Origin: Sphingobacterium faecale
GTDB taxonomy: Bacteria > Bacteroidota > Bacteroidia > Sphingobacteriales > Sphingobacteriaceae
NCBI RefSeq assembly: GCF_016746095.1
Contig: NZ_JAERTY010000001.1
Location: 558,001 to 622,000 of the forward strand
Direction: 5' to 3'
Length of the DNA stretch: 64,000 nt
The first letter of the stretch is position 1; every line of letters starts with the position of its first letter. Positions 8,801 through 16,815 of this stretch are shown here, piece by piece. Position numbers and translations under genes: made by a program. A model generated the notes under the pieces. The model ran no database searches. It saw only the letters and a program-made list of their open reading frames with translations, and was not told the DNA's origin.

Positions 8801-10189
8801 TTAATGACAGCTACAGTAGCTTCTTTGGGTTTTCTACCAATGGCTATCAGCAGCAGTGCAGGAGCAGAGGTCCAGAAGCCATTGGCTACGGTGGTTATCG
8901 GAGGTTTGGTAACAGCAACGTTCCTGACTTTATTTGTGCTGCCGCTGCTCTATATTATTTTTAATTCAAAACTAAAGGGGAAGAAGAATACTATGATGAA
9001 AACAATGTTGACCGTATTCCTATGTGGAACCGGATTGTTTTTTGCCCAGGCTCAAAGTAGGGTGTCTGTCGATAATCTGATTGACAGTGCCATGAAGAAT
9101 AATCTGCAGTATAAGATTAATCAAAGTGAAGTGGATGCTGCCGGTTATACGGTTAAGACAGCGGTAGATATTGCAAAATTTGGGGTGTCTGTATTGAACG
9201 ATGAAATGCAACCCTCTAACACAACAGGAAGACCCCAAATAGGCTTATCGCAGGATATTGCTTGGCCAGGGCTCTACTCTGCACGTAAAAAGTATTTTAC
9301 GGAACAGTTAAAATATGCGGAATTGAATAAGGAGCTTTTAACGGCAACAATAAAAAGGGATATCCGCCTCGCCTATTTTCAATTATGGTATTTACAGGAC
9401 AAACAGACCTTGTTCAATCAGTTGGATAGTATCTATGACAATCTTTTCAAGGCGACGGATCTACGTGTTCGTACAGGCGATGTGGCTATGTTGGACCGTA
9501 TTGCGGCAGAGGCAAAGCTCAATGAGCTGCGGGCGCAGATTGAACAGAATAAGAAAGAAATGATCGTCCAGCAACAGCAGCTGATGTTGTTGACCAATCG
9601 TAATGAATGGATGTTGCCTATTGTAGATCCTATGCAGAAAGTAAAAATGGAGTTGTTGGGGGATAATGTGATGCATCCGATAGTGGCTTTACAGCAACAG
9701 AATGTAGCCATTGCCGAATCTAATGTGAGTGTACAGCGTAACAGTAATATGCCTGATTTCTCTGGATCTTTTTCTTCACAGCGCTTCTTGGGTAAGAAGG
9801 ATCCTATTACTGGATTTTCTATAGGTGCTTCTTTCCCGTTGTTTGGTCTTGCTGCTGCAAAAAATAAAATAAGGGCAGCACAGGCGGAAGTGAAGACGCA
9901 GGAAGGTTTGTTGGCTTACAATAAGCAGTTGCTACAGACCGATAGGGCGACAGCGGTGGTTGATATGGAAAAGAACAGCGCTTTACTTCAGTTTTATGAG
10001 AAATCGGGACTCCGGCAGGCCGATGAAATCATTAAGGCTGCAACCTTGAGTTATAATACAGGAGAAATAGGGTTTGCTGAGCTGAGCCAGTTTTTGGGTC
10101 AGGCTATAACTATTAGACAGAATCATCTCGATGTGCTCAACCTGTACAATAAGTCGGCTATAGAGATCAATTACTTAAATAATAAATAG
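5879..10189 (+). CDS. CzcA-type heavy-metal RND efflux pump fused to a TolC-like outer-membrane factor
   Basis: This is a 1436-residue fusion starting at GTG 5879. Residues 1 to about 1034 form a complete HME-RND pump with 12 membrane helices and two large periplasmic loops. The proton-relay motif DFGLIVDGAVIVVE has Asp400, Asp406 and Glu413, typical of divalent-metal (Zn/Co/Cd) CzcA pumps rather than the Cu/Ag CusA type. Residues from about 1039 begin with a hydrophobic signal-like segment (MMKTMLTVFLCGTGLFFAQ) and continue to the end as an outer-membrane-factor domain of the CzcC/TolC type. The whole protein therefore supplies inner-membrane pump and outer-membrane duct. An in-frame ATG at 8993 lies exactly at the junction. 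The adaptor gene follows after 9 bp. Such fusions are known in Bacteroidota; how they are processed is not clear from sequence. Confidence 0.95.
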   Translation: MLDSIIRFSIKNKIIIGLMTLLLIIWGGWSATKLPIDAVPDITNNQVQIFTSVPTLAGQEVEQLVTFPIEQSIANVPDIEEIRSISRFGLSVITVVFKEEVDIYFARQLINEKLKEAVEDIPAGIGSPEMAPVSTGLGEVYQYIIHPKKGSEDKYNAKDLREMQDWIVARQLYGTPGIAEINSFGGQLKQYEVAVNPDRLRAMNVSIPELFLALEKNNQNTGGAYIDKKPNAYFIRGIGLVSSLEDVGNIAVKTTGAVPVYVKDIADVRFGSAVRYGALTYNGEVDAVGGVVMMLKGENSNEVVNRIKDKLPTIQKSLPDDVVIEPYLDRTDLVGRAIQTVEKNLIEGALIVIFVLVLFLGNLRAGLIVASAIPLSLLFALGMMNVFGVSANLMSLGAIDFGLIVDGAVIVVEATLHHLGLRKSTERLTQEQMDEEVFESASKIRTSAAFGEIIILIVYIPILTLVGVEGKMFTPMAKTVGFAILGALILSLTYIPMMCALFLPKRNSGKETFSDKMIARLQRGYRPVLEKMIKVKYAIVSLTVLLFGIAVFLFSRMGGEFIPQLQEGDFAFHCILPQGSSLSQSIETSMKASRIIKEFDEVRMVVGKTGAAEVPTDPMPPEATDMMVILKPQSEWTSGRSYDELGDAILEKLEVIPGVFFEKNQPIQMRFNELMTGIRQDVAVKIFGENMDTLANYANKVAAVIQGVSGVTAPQIERVSGLPQINIVYDRTRIANYGMTIQDVNDIVSTAFAGKRTGSVYENERRFDLVVRLDSTHRSSIDDVRNLLVPTANGVQVPLFQLADVDFKLGPAQISRESGKRRIVIGFNVADRDVQSVVKEIQQKLENVALPSGYYFTYGGQFENLQKASARLMIAVPIALLLIFMLLYFTFHSFKQAILIFTAIPMSAIGGVLALLIRGMPFSISAGIGFIALFGVAVLNGIVLIGTFNQLEKEGIKDVLQRVREGTLIRLRPVLMTATVASLGFLPMAISSSAGAEVQKPLATVVIGGLVTATFLTLFVLPLLYIIFNSKLKGKKNTMMKTMLTVFLCGTGLFFAQAQSRVSVDNLIDSAMKNNLQYKINQSEVDAAGYTVKTAVDIAKFGVSVLNDEMQPSNTTGRPQIGLSQDIAWPGLYSARKKYFTEQLKYAELNKELLTATIKRDIRLAYFQLWYLQDKQTLFNQLDSIYDNLFKATDLRVRTGDVAMLDRIAAEAKLNELRAQIEQNKKEMIVQQQQLMLLTNRNEWMLPIVDPMQKVKMELLGDNVMHPIVALQQQNVAIAESNVSVQRNSNMPDFSGSFSSQRFLGKKDPITGFSIGASFPLFGLAAAKNKIRAAQAEVKTQEGLLAYNKQLLQTDRATAVVDMEKNSALLQFYEKSGLRQADEIIKAATLSYNTGEIGFAELSQFLGQAITIRQNHLDVLNLYNKSAIEINYLNNK

Positions 10190-10198
10190 TGTGCAATA

Positions 10199-11491
10199 AT
10201 GAATAAGATGAAACTATATATAAAGACAATAATACCGGTACTACTGATTTGTATATTGTCCTGGGGCTGTAAGGGGAAGGGAGCTCAAGGTGACGGTGGC
10301 GGCACTGCTGGATCGGAGACTGCCGAAGAAGGGCATGTCGAAGAGGTGACGACTATTGCAACCCTGAATAAAGAACAGATTGCTTCAGTGGGGATCACCT
10401 GGGGAAGTCTGGAGTATAAAAGCCTGTCCAGTACTGTTAAAGTCAATGGACAACTGAGTGTGCCCAATAATAACAAGGCAAATGCAACGTCTCTGTATGG
10501 AGGAGTTATCAAGACACTCTTGGTTCAATTGGGAGATTATGTTCGTAAAGGACAGACGATAGCGTCCATTACTAATCCGCAATATATTCAGCTACAGGAA
10601 GAATACCTTACGGTATCGAGCCAGATCGTGTTGGCTGAACAGGAGTTGCAACGTCAACAGGAGTTGAATGCGTCCAATGCCGGCGCAGGAAAGAATCTGC
10701 AGGCTGCTCGTACCACAATGAACACTTTGAGGACACGGCGTGCATCGCTGCAGCAGCAAATCGAGCTGATGGGGATAGATATAAATAGCCTTAACGATGC
10801 AAACTTGAAATCCATATTATTGGTGAAAAGTCCAATAAATGGCACCATAAGTAATGTTTTTGCAAAAATCGGTAGCTATGTGGATGTGTCTTCGCCTGTA
10901 GTGGAGATTGTAGATAATAGTTTGCTCCATCTGGATTTACAGGTTTTTGAAAAGGATCTGCCTAAGGTGAAAATTGGACAGGTTATCGATTTTATGCTTA
11001 CCAATAATCCCGGTGTCACTTATAAAGCAAAAGTCTTTCGGATCGGTTCTTCATTTGAAAATGACAGTAAGTCTATAACGGTACACTGTGATGTGTTCGG
11101 TAACAAGCAAGGGCTGATAGATGGTATGAACACGATTGGATTATTGGACGTTAATGAAAGTAAGAGTTTGGCTGTACCAAATGACGCTATCGTCGAAGCG
11201 GATGGGAAGTATTATGTTTTCGTGCTTACTGATAAGGAGGGAGAAGCTCACCACGATGAGGAGGGACATGATCACAAAGAGGGGGAGGAGCATGGACATG
11301 CTCATGAAGAAGGAGAGACGAAAGGAGGGCAGATCAATTTTGAGAAAATAGAGATTGCGAAAGGAGCGAGTGAGCTCGGTTATACAGCCATTACTCCTGT
11401 ACAAGAATTTGCGAAAGATACGCAGGTTGTCACAAAAGGAGCATTCTTTATTAATGCCAAACTGAGTAATACAGGTGGGCACTCCCATTAA
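10199..11491 (+). CDS. RND periplasmic adaptor (CzcB/CusB-like) with a His-rich loop
   Basis: This 430-residue protein is the membrane-fusion partner of the upstream pump. The N-terminus has a hydrophobic signal ending in ILSWGC, so it is probably a lipoprotein with Cys24 as the lipidated residue, although the lipobox is imperfect. The lipoyl/barrel-sandwich halves (GGVIKTLLVQLGDYVRKGQ and LVKSPINGTISNVFAKIGS) flank a coiled-coil hairpin at about residues 125-195. A loop at about 345-378 has nine His among many Glu/Asp (HHDEEGHDHKEGEEHGHAH) and should bind Zn-like ions. It completes the tripartite pump with the fusion protein. The next gene, a metal P-type ATPase, follows after 24 bp. Confidence 0.94.
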   Translation: MNKMKLYIKTIIPVLLICILSWGCKGKGAQGDGGGTAGSETAEEGHVEEVTTIATLNKEQIASVGITWGSLEYKSLSSTVKVNGQLSVPNNNKANATSLYGGVIKTLLVQLGDYVRKGQTIASITNPQYIQLQEEYLTVSSQIVLAEQELQRQQELNASNAGAGKNLQAARTTMNTLRTRRASLQQQIELMGIDINSLNDANLKSILLVKSPINGTISNVFAKIGSYVDVSSPVVEIVDNSLLHLDLQVFEKDLPKVKIGQVIDFMLTNNPGVTYKAKVFRIGSSFENDSKSITVHCDVFGNKQGLIDGMNTIGLLDVNESKSLAVPNDAIVEADGKYYVFVLTDKEGEAHHDEEGHDHKEGEEHGHAHEEGETKGGQINFEKIEIAKGASELGYTAITPVQEFAKDTQVVTKGAFFINAKLSNTGGHSH

Positions 11492-11515
11492 TTATAAAAA
11501 TAGTATATTGTTGAT

Positions 11516-13585
11516 ATGGAACATAAACATCGTTATGACGAGATGGGAAGGCAGCTTTGCTGTACACAAACCCAAAAAATATATGATAAAGCGGGGGCTT
11601 CTGAACTTGTCGGTTCAAAAAAAGGAAAAGATATTGGGAGCTGTTGCACACATGACATGGCAGCAGATTCTGACGATGATGATCATGATGGACATGACCA
11701 TAGCCATGATTTTACAGATGGTAGTTATTTAAAGCTATTTATGCCGGCTATTATCAGCTTGGTATTACTGCTTGTTGCTTTAGGTATTGATAATTATTTT
11801 CCTCAGGATTGGTTTAACGGATGGATTCGCTTACTATGGTATGTAGTGGCGTATTTACCAGTAGGGCTACCCGTTCTTAAGGATGCTGTATTCAGTATCC
11901 GCCGGGGCAATTTCTTTTCAGAGTTCTTCTTGATGGGGATTGCTACGCTGGGGGCTTTTGCGATTGGCGAGTACCCAGAGGGGGTGGCAGTCATGCTCTT
12001 TTATGCAGTTGGCGAGAGCTTCCAGACATTAGCCGTTTCAAGAGCCAAGTCCAATATCAAGGCGTTGTTAGATCAACGTCCTGATGAAGCGACCGTAATC
12101 CGAGACAATGTAGCTTCATTGATCAAGGCAAAGGATGTACGTATCGATGATGTCGTACAGCTCAAACCCGGAGAGAAGCTCGGCCTAGACGGTGTTCTTC
12201 TGAGCGATCAGGCTGTTTTTAATACAGCGGCCTTGACCGGCGAGAGCAAGCCTGATACGAAATATGCGGGCGAGGTCGTGCTGGCCGGTATGATCAATCT
12301 GAATACATTGGCAAATGTTCAGATTACTACAGCTTATGCGGATAGTAAGCTGAGTAAAATTCTTGAAATGGTACAGCAGGCCAGTAGTAAAAAAGCACCG
12401 ACCGAATTGTTTATCTCTAAATTTGCAAAGATATATACGCCTATCGTTGTTTTTCTAGCCATAGGGATTGCATTGCTGCCCGCTTTATTTGTAGCGGAAT
12501 ACCAATTTGTAACTTGGTTATACAGAGCATTGATCTTTTTGGTTATTTCCTGTCCTTGTGCATTAGTCATATCTATTCCTTTGGGCTACTTTGGAGGGAT
12601 AGGAGCCGCCAGTCGCAATGGTATCCTGATCAAAGGTTCTAACTTCCTCGATATCTTAGCTGATATTCAGAACGTAGTGATGGATAAAACCGGCACCATG
12701 ACCGAGGGCGTATTTGAGGTGCAAGACGTTGTTATAGCGAATGAATTTGACCGTCAGGAGATGTTGGCCATGGTCAATATATTGGAAAGTAAAAGTTCAC
12801 ATCCAGTGGCGACAGCCATTCATAAATATGTAGGAGATCTGGACTATAACCTTTTACTAGAAGATGTTGAGGAGATAGCTGGGCATGGATTGAAGGCCAC
12901 GGTAAAAGGAAAAGAGCTTTTGGTCGGTAATTTCAGGTTGATGGATAAATTTGCGGTACAATACGATATAGATCCGGGCAGTATTGTCTTTACCGTCATC
13001 GCTATCGCTTATGGTGGCCAGTTTGTCGGTTACATCACTATTGCCGATCGTATCAAAGAAGATGCTTTAGAGACTATCCAACAGTTGCATAATAGCGGTG
13101 TAAAAGCGACCATGCTGAGTGGCGATAAGAGTTCAGTAGTACAATACGTCGCTAAGGAGCTGGGGATTGACAATGCTTTTGGAGATCTGTTACCCGAAGA
13201 CAAAGTAAAACGTGTGGAGGAGATTAAAGGTAAAGGTGAATCCGTTGCATTCGTAGGCGATGGTGTCAATGATGCTCCTGTGGTCGCACTCAGTGATGTA
13301 GGGATAGCAATGGGGGGATTGGGGAGTGATGCGACGATAGAGACTGCAGATGTTGTGATACAGGATGACAAGCCCGGTAAAATCCCTGTTGCGATACGGA
13401 TAGGGAAGAAGACCAAAAGAATAGTATGGCAGAATATTACCCTTGCTTTTGTCGTTAAGGGAATTGTTCTCATTTTAGGTGCCGGAGGTTTGGCTACGAT
13501 GTGGGAGGCTGTATTTGCCGATGTCGGAGTCGCTTTGATTGCTATTCTGAATGCGGTTCGGATTCAGCGGTCCAAGTTTGATTAA
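11516..13585 (+). CDS. P1B-type ATPase exporting Zn/Cd/Pb (ZntA/CadA-like)
   Basis: This 689-residue protein is a heavy-metal transporting P-type ATPase of the inner membrane. It has the metal-site CPC (346-348) in the sixth helix, phosphorylation motif DKTGT (Asp390), an SSHPVATAI nucleotide-binding His-Pro motif, and GDGVNDAP (581-588). Near the end Lys648 and Asp669 stand 21 residues apart, as Lys693 and Asp714 do in E. coli ZntA, which points to the P1B-2 class (Zn2+, Cd2+, Pb2+). It lacks a ferredoxin-like HMA domain. Instead residues 1-68 have two CC pairs and an acidic His-rich stretch (DDDDHDGHDHSHD). It probably passes cytosolic metal to the periplasm, where the adjacent RND system removes it. 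Transcription is likely shared with the adaptor gene. Confidence 0.95.
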   Translation: MEHKHRYDEMGRQLCCTQTQKIYDKAGASELVGSKKGKDIGSCCTHDMAADSDDDDHDGHDHSHDFTDGSYLKLFMPAIISLVLLLVALGIDNYFPQDWFNGWIRLLWYVVAYLPVGLPVLKDAVFSIRRGNFFSEFFLMGIATLGAFAIGEYPEGVAVMLFYAVGESFQTLAVSRAKSNIKALLDQRPDEATVIRDNVASLIKAKDVRIDDVVQLKPGEKLGLDGVLLSDQAVFNTAALTGESKPDTKYAGEVVLAGMINLNTLANVQITTAYADSKLSKILEMVQQASSKKAPTELFISKFAKIYTPIVVFLAIGIALLPALFVAEYQFVTWLYRALIFLVISCPCALVISIPLGYFGGIGAASRNGILIKGSNFLDILADIQNVVMDKTGTMTEGVFEVQDVVIANEFDRQEMLAMVNILESKSSHPVATAIHKYVGDLDYNLLLEDVEEIAGHGLKATVKGKELLVGNFRLMDKFAVQYDIDPGSIVFTVIAIAYGGQFVGYITIADRIKEDALETIQQLHNSGVKATMLSGDKSSVVQYVAKELGIDNAFGDLLPEDKVKRVEEIKGKGESVAFVGDGVNDAPVVALSDVGIAMGGLGSDATIETADVVIQDDKPGKIPVAIRIGKKTKRIVWQNITLAFVVKGIVLILGAGGLATMWEAVFADVGVALIAILNAVRIQRSKFD

Positions 13586-13597
13586 AGGAGTTTGCAC

Positions 13598-14155
13598 TTA
13601 TTGGAGTGCTGATATTATAAACTGTACACGTTCAACTATGCTTAACTTAGGAATCTCGATCAGGGTGTAGCCCAGATTGCTATACACTAGCTTAATAGCT
13701 TCATAAGTGTCTATTGCTTCCGAGAAAGACTGTTTACGTTCGGCATCATTAATGTATATTTCTTTCCAGGGAGGTGTGATGAATACTTTATTGAAATAGG
13801 GGAGACTGTGGCACGCTTCTTCCAGTACAGGAGGGATAGCTATGCCGCAGATCGATAGATATCCCATGATATCGGGAATTCCCCGGTCAAAGAATGTAAA
13901 TCCACGGGTCTGATCATGTACCAGCTTATGGTAGTCAGCTGTAGACTGTCCTAGCATTTCCATGGCAAAAGCCAATGGATCAACCCAAGGCAGCTTGTTT
14001 CCTTGGGTACGCATCTGTTCAATAATAATCATACGTCCCACTTCGGGAATACAATGATAGCCCTGTGACGTCAGGTGTGTGATGATAGAGGTTTTACCCA
14101 TGCCTGGTCCTCCAGTAATCACCATGTTTTGTGTGTGCTGTGCTGTATATATCAT
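13598..14155 (-). CDS. AAA-family P-loop ATPase (AAA_28-like)
   Basis: This 185-residue protein has a Walker A motif GGPGMGKT at residues 15-22, followed by the sequence order typical of the AAA_28 family: a conserved CIPEVGRMII segment, and FFDRGIPDIMGYL near the Walker B position. The C-terminal helix region (AIDTYEAIKLVYSNLGYTL) is typical of these small kinase-like proteins. They are thought to be NTPases or small-molecule kinases, and no substrate is known. The gene ends 12 bp from the convergent P-type ATPase gene. It lies downstream of the RhtA-like exporter gene on the same strand, separated by 223 bp. Confidence 0.83.
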   Translation of the reverse strand: MIYTAQHTQNMVITGGPGMGKTSIITHLTSQGYHCIPEVGRMIIIEQMRTQGNKLPWVDPLAFAMEMLGQSTADYHKLVHDQTRGFTFFDRGIPDIMGYLSICGIAIPPVLEEACHSLPYFNKVFITPPWKEIYINDAERKQSFSEAIDTYEAIKLVYSNLGYTLIEIPKLSIVERVQFIISALQ

Positions 14156-14378
14156 GCTAATAAATTAAGTGAATTAAATAGTTGTCCCTTTGGGGCTGGG
14201 AATCAAAAAAGATAAAGGGGGAGGAAAAGAGTACTATCAAGGTTTGGCCTATTCGGAGCGAATAAACGGCAAACCCCAACTTAGATAAATTGCCTTTAAT
14301 TGCGTCGTATATAAAAGCAGTTTATCGATCTCTCCTCAGCCATTGAGAAACTTATTTATAGAGGAAATATACGTATTT

Positions 14379-15224
14379 TTATTTCGAATTGCTAAAAATC
14401 GTTGTTCCCATACTTGCCGCTACGACACAGCATATCGACATCCACTGCATAAATGTAAGCGTTTCCTGTAGGAAAAGTAAGCCTGAAAATGCAGCAAAGG
14501 CAGGTTGGAGACTCGTCAGGATACTGAAAGTCTTTGCTGGTAATCGCTTTAGGGCAATAAAGTCCAAAGAGAACGGAAGCGCACTGGAGAAGATGGCGAC
14601 CCCCAATCCTTTCAGTAGTAAAAGTGGTGTGACCTGAAAGATGGCCCCGTCCCAAATAGAAAAAGGAATGATAAGCAATGTCGCAAACAACATTCCCGTT
14701 GTTACAGCATCCTTACCTTCCATTACTTTAGAGACCTTGCCTCCCATGACGATGTACATCGCCCAGAATGTACCTGCTAGTAAAGCCAGACCTAAGCCTA
14801 CCAGATCAATATCATTATTGGCCCAAGGAACGATCAGCAATATACCCGCACAGGCCAGTAAAGCCCATACTACATCCAGTAGTTTTCGTGATAGGACCAG
14901 TGCCAGGAATAGCGGTCCGACAAATTCCACGGTTACAGCCAGTCCCAGTGGTATACGTTGTATTGCCATATAGAAAATAAGGTTCATCGCTGCGATACCG
15001 ATGCCATATAGTGCTGCGTACAGCCATTGTTGCTTGGTAAATCTAGAAAATTTGGGGCGATTGATCAACGTCAATAGTACAGCAGATAAGCCAATACGCA
15101 GTGTACTGGTGCCTACTGCACCTATTGCAGGGAATAATTGTTTTGCGATAGAGGCGCCTCCCTGTACACAAGCCATGGATAGAAGTGCAGCAGGAACAGC
15201 TATTTTGGTGTTTTTAGTTGACAT
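14379..15224 (-). CDS. EamA/RhtA-like inner-membrane exporter
   Basis: This 281-residue protein is made of ten predicted membrane helices in two EamA (DMT) repeats. The first half reads ACVQGGASIAKQLFPAIGA, TSTLRIGLSAVLL, GIAAMNLIFYMAIQRIPLGLAVTVEFVGP. This is close to E. coli RhtA, the threonine/homoserine exporter, in both motif order and spacing. Efflux of small amino acids or related metabolites is therefore plausible, but drug/metabolite exporters share the fold and substrate cannot be settled. The ATG start gives MSTKNTKIAV. It is not in an obvious operon with neighbours. Confidence 0.88.
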   Translation of the reverse strand: MSTKNTKIAVPAALLSMACVQGGASIAKQLFPAIGAVGTSTLRIGLSAVLLTLINRPKFSRFTKQQWLYAALYGIGIAAMNLIFYMAIQRIPLGLAVTVEFVGPLFLALVLSRKLLDVVWALLACAGILLIVPWANNDIDLVGLGLALLAGTFWAMYIVMGGKVSKVMEGKDAVTTGMLFATLLIIPFSIWDGAIFQVTPLLLLKGLGVAIFSSALPFSLDFIALKRLPAKTFSILTSLQPAFAAFSGLLFLQETLTFMQWMSICCVVAASMGTTIFSNSK

Positions 15225-15513
15225 AGTTGTTTTGTTCTAAAAGTAAACGACTGGTGAATAGACAGCGATCCGATATACGATTGTATATCGTTATTATTCA
15301 TTATAAGACTGTAGGGGACTATAATTTACAAGGATCCATATTGATCTGCTTACTTTGGCGATAAATCTACAAAATCTTCCTGATATCTGGTGTGTAACAG
15401 TTTTTTTTACAAACCATTCCTTATGATTATAACGTCCGAAGTTGCTCAGCTGACCAGTATGTTTATTACGACAAGTAGTGGAAACCTTTATTGCTTCGAT
15501 ATAATAAAGATCC

Positions 15514-16161
15514 TCAATCAAGGAGATACTCAGGCAGCTTGTAGTCATTGCTATCCTTATAGCTTTTTATATACAGTTGCTGACGGATATTGGTTTTGAC
15601 ACTATCACTCAATAAGGAAAACATTTCCGTGATGTATCGGGCTTCAGAAAGAGGTTCTTTATAATATAGGTCCTCCGGTTTGGGTTTGATAGGAGGCAGC
15701 TGTTCGTTGAGGATCAACTGCGTACCTAGTGACGGGGTTGAGCACCACAGTTTGACAATCCCTTTGTCCGCTACAACCAGCGTAAATACCAAAGGTTCGG
15801 AAGAGATTGTATATTTTTTCCAGGTAGAGTCCATCCTGTTTAGTGGCAGTATACTATTATAGAAAAGCGAGTCTGTATAAGAGAAATACTCGATATGTAA
15901 GCTGTCTGGTATATCCATCCGGTCGTTCTCAAAATACTGGTCAACCTGCCGCCAAGCAAAATAATTGGGATCGGCATCATAAAAATAACCTAGATCAGAA
16001 GATCTGTGGTCTGTGAAATAGAGGTTTCGAACATGTATAGGTACGGCAGAGAAAGTTCCTGCTTTATATCCTGTTTTTTGAGCCGATCGACGAACTAAAA
16101 AGACCATACTCACGAGCACAGCTACAAGCAATACGATGTATATTTTATTGAGTATATTCAT
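15514..16161 (-). CDS. Hypothetical protein with N-terminal membrane anchor (DUF2931-like)
   Basis: This 215-residue protein has one N-terminal hydrophobic helix (about residues 5-24) and a soluble part that should lie outside the cytoplasm. The stretch DIPDSLHIEYFSYTDSLFYN followed by a hydrophobic strand ending VKLWCS resembles the DUF2931 pattern (proline-start strand, SxxxxxFY, glycine/hydrophobic strand, W). That match is by eye and uncertain. No catalytic residues are evident. It begins 3 bp after the 106-residue membrane protein gene ends, so the two are co-transcribed. Confidence 0.78.
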   Translation of the reverse strand: MNILNKIYIVLLVAVLVSMVFLVRRSAQKTGYKAGTFSAVPIHVRNLYFTDHRSSDLGYFYDADPNYFAWRQVDQYFENDRMDIPDSLHIEYFSYTDSLFYNSILPLNRMDSTWKKYTISSEPLVFTLVVADKGIVKLWCSTPSLGTQLILNEQLPPIKPKPEDLYYKEPLSEARYITEMFSLLSDSVKTNIRQQLYIKSYKDSNDYKLPEYLLD

Positions 16162-16164
16162 GTC

Positions 16165-16485
16165 TTAATGTTGGTAGGCAGCTGCAAGGCCGGTAATGTA
16201 AACACTAAATGCCAGAAAAAGGCAGAACAAAACAAAAAATATAATCAGTAGAACTGCAGACCAGGATTTTAAAGGGAATCTGTAATAAGCAACATAGCTC
16301 AGTTGTAGCACTGAAACTGCCGCTAGGTAGTACATGGGAACAAAGACCTGATCATTCTCTTTAGGAAAGAGGAATGCAAGTAGGAAAAAAATAAGAACGT
16401 ACAATACAAACAACAAAAGAGCACTTCGCTGTTTCTCCTTTGTATTATCTTGTTTTAAAATATAGTCTTCCGATACCTTATTCAT
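16165..16485 (-). CDS. Small hypothetical membrane protein (106 aa)
   Basis: The protein has a charged, Lys-rich N-terminus (about 20 residues) and three predicted membrane helices (ALLLFVLYVLIFFLLAFLF, MYYLAAVSVLQLSYVAYY, SAVLLIIFFVLFCLFLAFSV). No family is recognised. It ends 3 bp before the DUF2931-like gene. The pair may form a small membrane-associated unit, and no function can be suggested. Confidence 0.75.
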   Translation of the reverse strand: MNKVSEDYILKQDNTKEKQRSALLLFVLYVLIFFLLAFLFPKENDQVFVPMYYLAAVSVLQLSYVAYYRFPLKSWSAVLLIIFFVLFCLFLAFSVYITGLAAAYQH

Positions 16486-16529
16486 CGGAATAAAGATAAA
16501 ATAATACTAATAAAAAAGCGATTCTTGCG

Positions 16530-16700
16530 CTATTCCTTGTTTTTAATATGTTGGGTGTTGAGGATAAGTGCTGTGAAATTTAAGAGGATAGCTGCTCCCA
16601 TCAGTGTAAACTTCATGTACGTTTCCGTACTGGTCATACCAACAACCAACAATAGCATTGCTACAGGAACCAACGTCTGGTCTAATTTGAATTTTCTCAT
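16530..16700 (-). CDS. Small hypothetical two-helix membrane protein (56 aa)
   Basis: Starting at the ATG at 16698-16700 gives MRKFKLDQTLVPVAMLLLVV, a lysine-rich tip followed by two hydrophobic helices (LVPVAMLLLVVGM and FTLMGAAILLNFTALIL) and a charged tail. A longer start 33 bases upstream exists but adds a polar stretch unlike a membrane-protein N-terminus. It lies 44 bp upstream of the 106-residue membrane protein on the same strand and may begin that operon. No homologue is recognised. Confidence 0.6.
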   Translation of the reverse strand: MRKFKLDQTLVPVAMLLLVVGMTSTETYMKFTLMGAAILLNFTALILNTQHIKNKE

Positions 16701-16717
16701 GTACTTTAGATTTATAT

Positions 16718-16756
16718 CATAAGGAGACAGCATCAGAGCGACTCTATCTCCTTATG
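16718..16756. promoter_or_regulatory. Inverted repeat between DPP-IV gene and small membrane gene
   Basis: Two 10-bp arms (CATAAGGAGA / TCTCCTTATG) are perfectly complementary with a 19-nt loop, just upstream of the 56-residue membrane protein and 60 bp beyond the DPP-IV stop. There is no adjacent U-run. It may act as a weak terminator of the DPP-IV transcript or as an operator. Confidence 0.35.
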
Positions 16757-16815
16757 ACTAAAGATACTTAGGAATATTTAGAAAAACAAATTGTCCCTAA
16801 CTTTTTTTTGATTGG

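Noticed and set aside
15294..15548. 84-codon minus-strand frame beyond the DUF2931-like gene
   Set aside because: It overlaps the 3' end of the DUF2931-like gene in another frame, has odd composition (many Arg, Cys, Ser) and no family resemblance.
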